NCBI GenBank assembly: GCA_028705545.1
Contig: JAQWDG010000010.1
Location: forward strand, 1 to 21,323
DNA length: 21,323 nucleotides
Source: Methanoregula sp.
GTDB taxonomy: Archaea > Halobacteriota > Methanomicrobia > Methanomicrobiales > Methanospirillaceae
Reading direction: 5' to 3'
The notes beneath the pieces were generated by a model. The model made no database searches. It saw nothing but the letters and a program-made list of their open reading frames with translations, and was not told the origin of the DNA. Position numbers and translations under genes: made by a program. Below, piece by piece: positions 1 through 6,717 of the stretch. Each line of letters begins with the position of its first letter. Positions within the stretch are counted from its first letter, which is position 1.

Positions 1-93
1 AGGGCGTTTACCATTGCCCTCAAGAACAAGTACGCCTTTGGCGAGCGCACCATCGGCGGGGTCCCGAGCTGGTACGGGATCCGGATAAAATAA
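1..93 (+). CDS. C-terminal end of an unidentified protein (partial)
   Basis: The first 30 codons of the window are open in frame 1 and end at a TAA at 91-93. The encoded tail ends in GGVPSWYGIRIK and has an ordinary amino-acid composition, with codon use like the neighbouring genes, so it is probably the end of a real gene that begins outside the window. I do not recognise the family from this fragment. It converges on the minus-strand prenyltransferase gene, whose stop lies only a few bases further on. Confidence 0.5.
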   Translation, partial: RAFTIALKNKYAFGERTIGGVPSWYGIRIK

Positions 94-99
94 TCTTTT

Positions 100-741
100 T
101 TACTTCCCGAACCGGCGGATCCGGGACTGGTAGTCGCGGAGCACCCGCAGGAAATCCACCCGCCGGAAATACTTCCAGTTGACATCGGAGAAGAAGAGTT
201 CCGAGTAGACCGACTGCCAGATCAAAAAGTCGGTTAAGTGGTCTCCCCCGGTCTTTACCACGATGTCCGGGTCGTACCGGAACGTCAGGCAGGATTCCAG
301 CGTCTTCTCATCGATATCTTCCGGGGAGACGCCGTTTTTTGCAAGCTTTTTGATACAGTCGGTGATCTCTTCCCGCCCGCTCTTTCCGATCGCAACAACG
401 ACCGGAAGGCCGCTCCCCATGACCTCTTCCTTATCCCCGTAGTGCAGGACGAGACGGGCCACCTCTGCGATCTTTTTTATCGCGGGAAGGCAGCGGGCAA
501 CTTCCTCTTCTGACAGGGGATTCACGTGGAAGGTGAGGCTTTTAATGGCGGTCCGGTCGCCGCTGTCGGCCGGCGGGTGCGAGCGGGCCAGAATGGCATT
601 GATCTCCGTACACCACCCGGCTACCCGGGCGCATTTCTCAGAGTCTGCGGCAAGATCGGCACTGCTGAGCATGAAACAGATGTGGCGTGGCAGGAGCTGG
701 ACCTGCGAGAGAAGCATCCGTTCATACAGCCAGTAGAACAT
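100..741 (-). CDS. Divergent cis-prenyltransferase (UppS-family) homologue, probably a non-catalytic subunit
   Basis: This 213-residue protein belongs to the undecaprenyl/dehydrodolichyl diphosphate synthase family, which makes the long-chain polyprenyl carrier lipids for glycosylation. The family signature is near the C-terminus (KTGGDHLTDFLIWQSVYSELFF region, residues 163-184), followed by the usual basic tail. The N-terminus (YERMLL, then LPRH at 17-20) also aligns with archaeal members. However, the P-loop that normally reads IMDGNxR is replaced by FMLSSADL, so the catalytic aspartate is absent. The first arginine of the RTGG motif is lysine, and the next conserved arginine is missing. 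This pattern resembles the Nus1/NgBR-type partner subunit of heteromeric cis-prenyltransferases. ATG 741 is preferred because it keeps the YERxL segment typical of archaeal homologues. Family membership is secure; loss of catalysis is inferred. Confidence 0.85.
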   Translation of the reverse strand: MFYWLYERMLLSQVQLLPRHICFMLSSADLAADSEKCARVAGWCTEINAILARSHPPADSGDRTAIKSLTFHVNPLSEEEVARCLPAIKKIAEVARLVLHYGDKEEVMGSGLPVVVAIGKSGREEITDCIKKLAKNGVSPEDIDEKTLESCLTFRYDPDIVVKTGGDHLTDFLIWQSVYSELFFSDVNWKYFRRVDFLRVLRDYQSRIRRFGK

Positions 742-839
742 CTGACATATCCGTTTAGCCGGGAAGGTTATGAGGATTTACCCGTCCCGGTATGCAAAGG
801 TACAGGAGTCCCCAAAAGACTCCCGGTACAGGTAAAAGT

Positions 840-849
840 GCTTATAAGC
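840..849 (+). promoter_or_regulatory. TATA-box promoter for the RecA-like/GTPase/dph5 operon
   Basis: The palindrome GCTTATAAGC is preceded by an A-rich stretch (GGTAAAAGT) that could act as the BRE element. Normal archaeal TATA spacing puts transcription start near 867-873, just before an ATG at 876. This implies a nearly leaderless first gene and argues against the upstream ATGs at 792 and 861. Inferred from sequence only. Confidence 0.5.
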
Positions 850-875
850 CTTGTCAGGTAATGATCAATCAACAG

Positions 876-1583
876 ATGTATTCCTACAAAACCGGCATTC
901 CCCAGATCGATATGGCAACCGGGGGATTCGAGGCGGGGACCAACCTCCTCCTGCTCGCTCCTGCCCTCAGCTATGCAGAACAGTTCGCCTACACCCTTAC
1001 CCGGCCGCAGGCAGGGGAGTACGCCATCATGCTTTCCACCAACGAACGGGCCTCGGAAGTGACCGACCAGTTCAAGAATATCGGTGCCGACAAGCATTTT
1101 ATCGGCGTGATCGATGCCATCACCAAGAGTTCGACCCCGGCCGTCTCGGACACCGAGCGGTTCATGTTCGTCACCAACCCCACCGATCTCACCGGTATCG
1201 GCATCAAGTTCTCCCACATGATCGAGACTATCTTCGAAGGGACGTTCTCGGGGCAGGAGTCCGGGCTCTTCCCGCCGCCGATCCGGTTCTGCGTCAACTC
1301 GGTCTCGACCCTGCTCATGTACCGGAAACTCGAAGTCCTCTACCAGTTCCTCCACGTAATGACGGCAAAGCTCAAGAAAGTCGAGGGCTTTGGGATCTAT
1401 GTCCTCAACAGCGAGGCGTTTGACGAGAGGACGATCTCGCTTCTCAAGCAGCTGATGACGATTGTCATCGAGATCAAGGTGGAGCGGACGGACAACTACT
1501 TCCGGGTGATGGGGATCCCCGGGGTGAACGCGGACTGGCACAAGTTTACCATCACAAACGGTCAGGTGATTCTTGGATTATGA
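876..1583 (+). CDS. Degenerate RecA/KaiC-like domain protein without Walker A
   Basis: This protein of about 235 residues opens with YKTGIPQIDMATGGF, the N-terminal signature of KaiC/RadA-type RecA-fold ATPases (usually TGIPGLDxLLGGG). The position where the Walker A P-loop should follow reads LLAPALSYAEQF, with no GxxGxGKT, so nucleotide binding at this site is probably lost. The rest has alternating beta-strand and helix character and ends in a short beta-rich tail. ATG 876 is chosen because the TATA box at 840-849 would start transcription at about 867-873; ATG 861 is the alternative and would add five residues. The gene ends with an ATGA overlap onto the next gene, which has the same kind of degenerate domain, so the two products may pair. 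The function is unknown. Confidence 0.8.
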   Translation: MYSYKTGIPQIDMATGGFEAGTNLLLLAPALSYAEQFAYTLTRPQAGEYAIMLSTNERASEVTDQFKNIGADKHFIGVIDAITKSSTPAVSDTERFMFVTNPTDLTGIGIKFSHMIETIFEGTFSGQESGLFPPPIRFCVNSVSTLLMYRKLEVLYQFLHVMTAKLKKVEGFGIYVLNSEAFDERTISLLKQLMTIVIEIKVERTDNYFRVMGIPGVNADWHKFTITNGQVILGL

Positions 1584-2743
1584 TATCTACGGGAATGTAC
1601 GGGATCGACGATATGCTGGGCGGGGGAATTCCCGACGGCAGCCGGGTGATTTACAGCCTCGACCCGGGAGTCGACGGCCAGCTTTTCATGATCTCGACGC
1701 TGTACGAAGCGCTCGAACAGAAGAAATCCTGCCTTGTTATCATCCCCCATACCACGGTGGAGGCGTTCCTGCACGACGTGGAGCAGCTCCGGGGCCACAG
1801 GATCCGGCCCGAGGAGCATGCGATTGCATTCCTGGACAGCGTCGACCGGGAGCGGATCCAGCGGCAGGCAGGAAAAAACGGCGCAACGATGACCGCATGG
1901 CAGGACCGGATAAAAAAGGTCTGCGCCGAGAAAAAGATCGAAGTGCTCTTCGGGTATTTCGATATCCTCTACGAGGACCTGGGGCTCGAAAAATGCCTGT
2001 CCCTCCTCACGCCGGCCTGTTACCCTTCAAAATCCACCGTGATTGTGGAGCACCTCAACCTTGACGGGGATGCGTTCCTCGACCTGCCGGAGATCCGGCG
2101 GGCGTTCGACCTGATCCTCGCCATCAAATCGTCGTTCCGTCCCCTCCCGCACTTCAATTACTTCACCATTCTCTATACCTCGTGGTCGACCCAGCTCCGG
2201 CGCTCGGTGCCGTTCCTGGTCAAAAAAGGCCACATCGTCCCGTACATTCCCAAGATCGTGGTGACCGGGCCGCCGCATTCCGGCAAGTCCCGGTTCGTCC
2301 TGAATGCCACGGCACTGGGAGTGTCGGTCGACCGCTTCGGCTCCGAAGGACCCGATATCACGACGGCTATGGACTTTGGCTGGCTGCACTGGCAGGACTT
2401 CGACATCACGCTGTACGGCACGCCGGGCCAGCCCCGTTTCGATGCGATGCTGCCGGGCGTCCTGAAGAATGCGATGGGGGCTGTCCTCCTCGTTGACGCA
2501 ACCGATCGCGACCAGTTGTCCCGGGCAAAACAGATCTACAAGACCGTCGCAAAGATGCACCTGCCGGTAGTCGTTGCGGCAAACAAGAAGGACCTCACGG
2601 GAGTCATGGGTGAAGACGAGATCCGCAAATGCATAGGGATAGGAAAAGACGTGCCGGTCTTTTTGATCTCCGCACTGCAGAAAAACGATGTGCGGGACGT
2701 CCTCGAATCGCTCGTGGCCTCCATCACCCGGTTCATCTACTAA
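1580..2743 (+). CDS. Fusion of a degenerate RecA/KaiC-like domain and an MglA/Arf-like small GTPase
   Basis: The protein has 387 residues and two parts. Residues 1-210 or so begin STGMYGIDDMLGGGIPDGS, a KaiC-type N-terminus, but the P-loop position reads SLDPGVDGQLF and lacks the Walker A lysine. Residues 222-387 form a complete Ras-superfamily GTPase: G1 is GPPHSGKS at 230-237, the switch region has TT near 255, G3 is TPGQ at 281-284, G4 is NKKD at 335-338, and G5 is the SAL segment near 358. The TPGQ form of G3 is typical of MglA/CvnD-like bacterial and archaeal GTPases. The start overlaps the previous stop as ATGA, with GGTGA upstream, indicating translational coupling. The domain calls are firm. 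A role as a GTP-controlled switch acting with the upstream protein is inference. Confidence 0.88.
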   Translation: MISTGMYGIDDMLGGGIPDGSRVIYSLDPGVDGQLFMISTLYEALEQKKSCLVIIPHTTVEAFLHDVEQLRGHRIRPEEHAIAFLDSVDRERIQRQAGKNGATMTAWQDRIKKVCAEKKIEVLFGYFDILYEDLGLEKCLSLLTPACYPSKSTVIVEHLNLDGDAFLDLPEIRRAFDLILAIKSSFRPLPHFNYFTILYTSWSTQLRRSVPFLVKKGHIVPYIPKIVVTGPPHSGKSRFVLNATALGVSVDRFGSEGPDITTAMDFGWLHWQDFDITLYGTPGQPRFDAMLPGVLKNAMGAVLLVDATDRDQLSRAKQIYKTVAKMHLPVVVAANKKDLTGVMGEDEIRKCIGIGKDVPVFLISALQKNDVRDVLESLVASITRFIY

Positions 2744-2767
2744 ACCGTATACCGGAGAACGACTGCA

Positions 2768-3520
2768 ATGCTCACCTTTATCGGCCTTGGCCTGTTCGAT
2801 AAGGAAGACGTGTCGGAGAAAGGGCTGAAGCTCATCCGCGGTGCTGACAACGTGTTCCTCGAAGGCTACACGTCCCGGCTCATGGGAGCGGCAAAAGAAG
2901 ACCTCGAATCGTTTTACGGCCGCCCGGTCCGGGTGCTCATGCGAGCTGACGTGGAACTGCACCCGGACGAGCTGCTCGACTGCGCTGCACGGGGAAACAC
3001 CGTTTTTCTCTGCGCAGGCGACCCGATGGTCTCGACCACGCATGCCGACCTCCGGATCCGGGCGGCGGAACGGGGTATCCCGACGACAATCGTGCACGGT
3101 GCCTCGATCGTGAGTGCGGTCTGCGGGCTCTCGGGGCTCCAGAACTACCGGTTCGGGAAGTCCTGTTCGATGCCGTTCCCGCAGGGGAACTGGAACCCGA
3201 CCTCGTCCCTCGATGTGATCTGCGGGAACGTTAAAGAGCGGCTCCATACCCTCGTGTACCTCGATATCCAGGACAACCGGTACATGACGGTAAACGAGGC
3301 GGTCGGCCTGCTCGAAGGAATGGCAGGGAAAAAAGGCGTGAAGATCCCGCTCTACGTGGGCATTGCGCGGGCCGGGTCCGCATCCCCGGTGGTCCGGGCC
3401 GGCCCGGCCGAAACGATTGCAAAAACCGACTTCGGCCCCCCGCTCCACGTGCTGATCGTGCCCGGCGAACTGCACGATATGGAGCGGCAGTACCTGGAGA
3501 GGTTTGCCGGCCTATGCTGA
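2768..3520 (+). CDS. dph5: Diphthine synthase (elongation factor 2 diphthamide biosynthesis methyltransferase)
   Basis: Dph5 (also called dphB) transfers methyl groups from S-adenosylmethionine to the modified histidine of elongation factor 2 during diphthamide synthesis, in the cytoplasm. The 250-residue protein begins MLTFIGLGLFDKEDVSEKGL and contains the tetrapyrrole-methylase-fold signatures FLEGYTSRL, the SAM-binding loop CAGDPMVSTTH, HGASIVSAVCGLSGLQNYRFG, and the C-terminal LHVLIVPGELHDMERQYL. All are characteristic of archaeal diphthine synthases, and the length is normal for the family. A GGAG sequence lies just upstream of ATG 2768. It follows the GTPase gene by 24 bases and overlaps the next gene by seven bases, so it belongs to the same operon. 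No functional link to the GTPase is evident except co-expression. Confidence 0.97.
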   Translation: MLTFIGLGLFDKEDVSEKGLKLIRGADNVFLEGYTSRLMGAAKEDLESFYGRPVRVLMRADVELHPDELLDCAARGNTVFLCAGDPMVSTTHADLRIRAAERGIPTTIVHGASIVSAVCGLSGLQNYRFGKSCSMPFPQGNWNPTSSLDVICGNVKERLHTLVYLDIQDNRYMTVNEAVGLLEGMAGKKGVKIPLYVGIARAGSASPVVRAGPAETIAKTDFGPPLHVLIVPGELHDMERQYLERFAGLC

Positions 3521-4092
3521 TCGAAGAGTGCGGGACGCTGTTAAAAGTCGAACTGAGTGTCTCGGCAATCGTCCCGCCAAAGGGATCGCCGCTCGGGGAG
3601 CTTGCGGCAACCGTCAAAGGGATGGTGCAGGCCTATGCAGACGACGGGGCGGTGTTTGCAAAAAAAGGCGATCCCATCAACGCCCTTGCCTCGTACTATT
3701 ACGGCTTTGGCTGGCTGCATTTCGGGATGGCATACGGCATTCTCGTCCACGCGTGGGAGCAGCCGGCCTGTCCGTTTACCGCGCCGACCGAAAAGATCCC
3801 GGCACCGCTTGCCGGCCGGCTCTCCGAGAAGACCTCACGGTACCTCCGGCTGCTCGAAACAGCCGCTTCATCGGTAGCCCGGGCCCCGGACAAAGAGACC
3901 GCTGCCGGGGCCTTTGCCGACCGGGTCCTCTGCGCCGGCACCTGCTACGCCCGCCACGGGAAAACCCTCCTTGCCCGGGGGGAGCGGGAGGAGGCCCTTG
4001 CCTCGTTCAGTTACGGGCACGGGTGGATCGATGCCGGCGTGCGGGCGGGCCTGTTTATCGTCACCGCCAACCGGGAGATCTTCACGATCTGA
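3514..4092 (+). CDS. DUF357-family protein with a tandem duplication
   Basis: This 192-residue protein contains two copies of the DUF357 core. The first (residues 41-77) has GDPINALASYYYGFGWLHFG. The second (145-181) has EREEALASFSYGHGWIDAG. Both share the pattern A-x-FAKKG or LLARG, then EALAS(F/Y)xYGxGWxxxG. DUF357 is a short archaeal family of unknown function, predicted to be helical, and many members carry a single core. The start codon overlaps the end of dph5 (ATGCTGA), so translation is probably coupled to it. The gene ends the operon that starts at 876. The family call is confident; no molecular role can be stated. Confidence 0.85.
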   Translation: MLIEECGTLLKVELSVSAIVPPKGSPLGELAATVKGMVQAYADDGAVFAKKGDPINALASYYYGFGWLHFGMAYGILVHAWEQPACPFTAPTEKIPAPLAGRLSEKTSRYLRLLETAASSVARAPDKETAAGAFADRVLCAGTCYARHGKTLLARGEREEALASFSYGHGWIDAGVRAGLFIVTANREIFTI

Positions 4093-4130
4093 CAAAAACC
4101 GCGGGAGAAACATCATTCCCGGTAAAAATG

Positions 4131-4138
4131 TTTATACT
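4131..4138 (+). promoter_or_regulatory. TATA box for the flippase-like gene
   Basis: TTTATACT is preceded by the A-rich run GGTAAAAATG. Typical spacing predicts a transcript start near 4160 and a leader of about 35 bases that contains a small hairpin (CAGGC-TTTT-GCCTG, 4164-4177) and a GGAG ribosome binding site at 4186-4189. Confidence 0.45.
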
Positions 4139-4196
4139 AGTCGTCCTAATCTTCTAGGATAAACAGGCTTTTGCCTGGATCAAATGGAGTTTGGCA

Positions 4197-5213
4197 ATGG
4201 AAAGATCGCAGAAGAAATGGCTGTATATGTCCATTGCGTTCTCCCTGGTCGTCCTTGTCATCATCCTTTTCTTTACGATCAACGCAAACACGATCGAGTA
4301 CCTCAAAAAGGTCAACCCGTGGTTTTTGCTGCTCGCATTTCTCACCCATATCCTGACCATGTGCTTCTGGGCGATGCGGGTAAAAAAGATGGCCGGATCG
4401 CTCGGGTACCCGATCAAGTTCTTCTATTCCCTCAATCTCGTTTTTGCAAACCTCCTTGCCGCAGCGGTCACCCCGGCCCAGGCCGGCGGGGAACCGGTCC
4501 GGGTGCACGAACTCTATAAGGCAAAAGTCCCGCTCGGCGATGCGACCGCGATTGTGATCATGGAGCGGGTTCTCGACGGTGTCGCCCTCGCGGCTCTGGC
4601 AGCGTTTGCGATGTTTGCGCTCACCGAGGAATGGAAAAGCCTCGGGACCATCTCCGACATTATGGTCTTTATCACCTGGATCTTTGTGGCGGGCTGTCTT
4701 GTCCTCTTCTACCTTGCCGTGCGGCGGCCCGATGTCATGAAGCGGATGGCAGACAAAGCCGCCCGGTTCTTTACCCGCAAGTGGGAGCCGGCAAAGGTTA
4801 CCCATCTGCTCGAACGCATAGAAAAAGAGATTGCCAATTTCCACGCCGCCGTGATCAAGTTCGTCAGGTCGGCGAAGTCCGGCCTCCTCTGGGGTTTTCT
4901 CTTTACCCTGCTCTACTGGGTCTCGGAGATCGTGACCGCTTCTTTGATCCTCATGGGTCTTGGCCAGCCTCCGCTCTTCTTTGAGTCGTTCGTGATCCAG
5001 CTCATCCTCGCGATCTTAATGATGCTTCCGTTAACCCCGGGAAGCTCGGGCATCGCGGAAGTCGGTGCAACCTCGATGTACGCCCTGTTTCTCCCGTCCG
5101 CCATTGTCGGGGTCTTTGTCGTCCTCTGGCGGGTTGTCCTCTATTACTTCAATATCGCGCTCGGGGTCATGTCGAGCCTTATTATCGTAAAGCGCGAAGC
5201 CTCCAGGGAATAA
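4197..5213 (+). CDS. Flippase-like integral membrane protein (lysylphosphatidylglycerol synthase TM / UPF0104 family)
   Basis: The protein of 338 residues has about eight hydrophobic segments and belongs to the LPG-synthase transmembrane-domain family (TIGR00374-like). Archaeal members are usually annotated as flippase-like and may move lipid-linked intermediates across the membrane. Family hallmarks include the PAQAGGEPVRVHELYKAKVPLGDATAIVIMERVLDG region (about residues 90-125), with the conserved GEP/R and ERxLD elements, and the late segment LTPGSSGIAEVG. The soluble catalytic domain of true MprF proteins is absent. ATG 4197 is chosen because GGAG at 4186-4189 lies seven bases upstream; the in-frame TTG at 4191 would sit on top of that site. 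It has its own promoter. The substrate is unknown. Confidence 0.88.
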   Translation: MERSQKKWLYMSIAFSLVVLVIILFFTINANTIEYLKKVNPWFLLLAFLTHILTMCFWAMRVKKMAGSLGYPIKFFYSLNLVFANLLAAAVTPAQAGGEPVRVHELYKAKVPLGDATAIVIMERVLDGVALAALAAFAMFALTEEWKSLGTISDIMVFITWIFVAGCLVLFYLAVRRPDVMKRMADKAARFFTRKWEPAKVTHLLERIEKEIANFHAAVIKFVRSAKSGLLWGFLFTLLYWVSEIVTASLILMGLGQPPLFFESFVIQLILAILMMLPLTPGSSGIAEVGATSMYALFLPSAIVGVFVVLWRVVLYYFNIALGVMSSLIIVKREASRE

Positions 5214-5306
5214 CCCCGGGGAAACCACCGTTTCTTTCTTTCATCAGGCAGCCGCCAGGCTCCCCAACGCTTATCCCCGATGAGGGTGTAGTCTCACCTG
5301 AACGAT

Positions 5307-5759
5307 ATGCCGGAACAGGTCAGGTGCACCGTAAAAGGGGTCTTTGTTGTGATGAGCGATGCAGCCACCGTGCCGGCTGTAGTACTGCAGGACGAGGGCA
5401 GCCGCCAGCTCCCGATCTTTGTCGGCCTCTGGGAGGCGGTCTCGATCAACAGCGCGGTAAACGGCGAAATGCTGCCCCGGCCCCAGACCCACGACCTGCT
5501 CCTTTCTGTCATGGAACGGTACGGGATCGCGGTAAACGGCCTTCGGATCGACAGTGTTGAAGACAATATCTATTACGCACAGCTGGACCTGTCACGGGAC
5601 GGGAAAGAAGAGAGTCTCGACTGCCGCCCCAGCGACGGGATCGCCATAGCGCTCCGCGCACACGCCCCGATCTCTGTTTCGGAAGAGGTGCTTATTGCAG
5701 TGGAATCGGGGGATACGGTCGCCGATATGGTCGACCTCTCCACGTTCCTCCGCAGGTAA
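5307..5759 (+). CDS. DUF151 / bifunctional nuclease (BFN) domain protein
   Basis: The 150-residue protein matches the BFN (DUF151) family over most of its length: VxGVFVV near the start, a VVLQDEGSRQLPIFVG strand-loop-strand, PRPQTHDLLLSVMERYG at about 53-70, and CRPSDGIAIALRAHAPI at about 112-128. Plant and bacterial members have been linked to nuclease activity, while archaeal members are largely uncharacterised. No signal peptide or membrane segment is visible. The start at ATG 5307 has no strong ribosome binding site. A possible weak TATA element (CTTATC, near 5270) would give a very short leader. The gene converges on hisE with only 15 bases between the stop codons. Confidence 0.9.
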   Translation: MPEQVRCTVKGVFVVMSDAATVPAVVLQDEGSRQLPIFVGLWEAVSINSAVNGEMLPRPQTHDLLLSVMERYGIAVNGLRIDSVEDNIYYAQLDLSRDGKEESLDCRPSDGIAIALRAHAPISVSEEVLIAVESGDTVADMVDLSTFLRR

Positions 5760-5774
5760 TTCCGGAACTTTACC

Positions 5775-6089
5775 TTATTTCCGCCGGCGTTCCAGTTCGC
5801 CGACCACGTCTGCGAGGTCGATCCCGGCAGCCTTCAGTGCCACGAGCAGGTGGAAAATGAGGTCCGCCGCTTCCTCGGTCGTCCGCTGCGGCACGCCGTT
5901 TTTCACCGCAATAACAAACTCGTTTGATTCCTCGCCCACCTTTTCGAGCACCTTGTCGATCCCTTTTGCATCCCGGAGCAGGCGGCTCGTGTACGAGGCC
6001 TCGCTCGGGTGGTCGGCCCGGTCGCAGATGACTTCCCAGAGTTCGCGGATCACGGCCGGATCGACCTGTCCTTTTCCTGTCGCGCTCAT
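5775..6089 (-). CDS. hisE: Phosphoribosyl-ATP pyrophosphohydrolase
   Basis: HisE removes pyrophosphate from phosphoribosyl-ATP in the second step of histidine biosynthesis. The 104-residue product has the family core: SYTSRLLRDAKGIDKVLEKVGEESNEFVIAVKN (about 31-63), followed by EEAADLIFHLLVALKAAGIDL. The ExxE and ExxD acidic metal-binding residues on the two helices are present. ATG 6089 is chosen because a strong GGAGGAGA site lies just upstream and the longer reading frame has only proline- and glycine-rich sequence outside the family. The start overlaps the stop of nusA as ATGA, so the two genes are translationally coupled. No other his gene is in the window. Confidence 0.95.
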   Translation of the reverse strand: MSATGKGQVDPAVIRELWEVICDRADHPSEASYTSRLLRDAKGIDKVLEKVGEESNEFVIAVKNGVPQRTTEEAADLIFHLLVALKAAGIDLADVVGELERRRK

Positions 6090-6547
6090 GTTGTCTCCTC
6101 CTGTTTTGCCTCCTCCTGAGGTAAGAGGACTTCCCCGATCTCGAGGCCGCAGAACCGGCGGCAGAGGATGCGCGCCTTCTCGATATTGCACCCGGCTTTC
6201 CCGATCGCAATCCCGAGATCGCTTTTCTTGTTCACCATGACATTGACCGGGCCGTTGTCTGCATCGCGCTCGATGCCGGTAACCTCGGCAGGCTTGAAGA
6301 TATTGGTGATAAAAGCCGCCGGATCCTCGGCGTATTCCACCATCTCGATGCGCCGGCCCAGCACGTTCTGGAGCCGTTTTATGTTCTCACCCTTTTTCCC
6401 GATAGCAAGGCCCATGTCTCCCTGCCGGATCACGTAGATCACCCGGTCGAACCGGTCGTCGATCACGCAGTCAAGCGCTGTCGAACGGGTGAGGATCCGG
6501 AGCTCTTCGATGTACCTTCGCTCCTTAAAGCCAATATTTCGCTCCAT
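6086..6547 (-). CDS. nusA: Archaeal NusA-like transcription factor with two KH domains
   Basis: This protein of about 153 residues is the short archaeal form of NusA, which has only the two KH RNA-binding domains. The two KH loops are visible as GLAIGKKGENIKRLQNVLGRRIEMVEY (first domain) and GIAIGKAGCNIEKARIL (second domain), each with the GxxG motif. The C-terminus is a short acidic glutamate-rich tail. ATG 6547 is preferred; an in-frame TTG at 6559 would add four residues. Archaeal nusA is commonly found beside the RNA polymerase large-subunit and S12/S7 genes. Here it is instead upstream of, and overlapping, hisE, so it may be a relocated copy or a paralogue. It probably binds nascent RNA; its role in termination is less clear than in bacteria. 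Confidence 0.9.
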   Translation of the reverse strand: MERNIGFKERRYIEELRILTRSTALDCVIDDRFDRVIYVIRQGDMGLAIGKKGENIKRLQNVLGRRIEMVEYAEDPAAFITNIFKPAEVTGIERDADNGPVNVMVNKKSDLGIAIGKAGCNIEKARILCRRFCGLEIGEVLLPQEEAKQEETT

Positions 6548-6614
6548 TTTGAAAATCAATCCTATGGTATCCGCAGTTTTTGGTTTTCGTATTCGATGCT
6601 TGGATATGAATAGG

Positions 6615-6629
6615 TCCGGATATACCGGA
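6615..6629. promoter_or_regulatory. Palindrome overlapping a possible nusA promoter
   Basis: TCCGGATATACCGGA is an inverted repeat with TCCGG/CCGGA arms around an AT-rich centre that resembles a TATA box in the nusA direction. It lies about 70 bases upstream of the nusA start, so it could be an operator-type site or simply a symmetric promoter element. Seen in sequence; function inferred. Confidence 0.3.
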
Positions 6630-6674
6630 ATAAAGTTCCTGCCGGATTATGAAATAGTCACACGCTTATCGGGT

Positions 6675-6692
6675 AAAAAAGTTTGGAAAAAA
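6675..6692 (-). terminator. Oligo-T terminator after the SIMPL-domain gene
   Basis: On the minus strand, two T6 runs (6687-6692 and 6675-6680), separated by a short spacer, follow the stop codon of the SIMPL gene by about 25 bases. Such U-tracts are the usual archaeal intrinsic termination signal. No strong hairpin precedes them. Confidence 0.5.
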
Positions 6693-6717
6693 GTACGGAG
6701 CTTAATACCGGGCACGA

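Noticed and set aside
2027..3475. A long (482-codon) minus-strand frame opposite the GTPase and dph5 genes
   Set aside because: It is His/Arg/Asp/Glu-rich antisense sequence over well-supported genes in a GC-rich genome, with no family signature.
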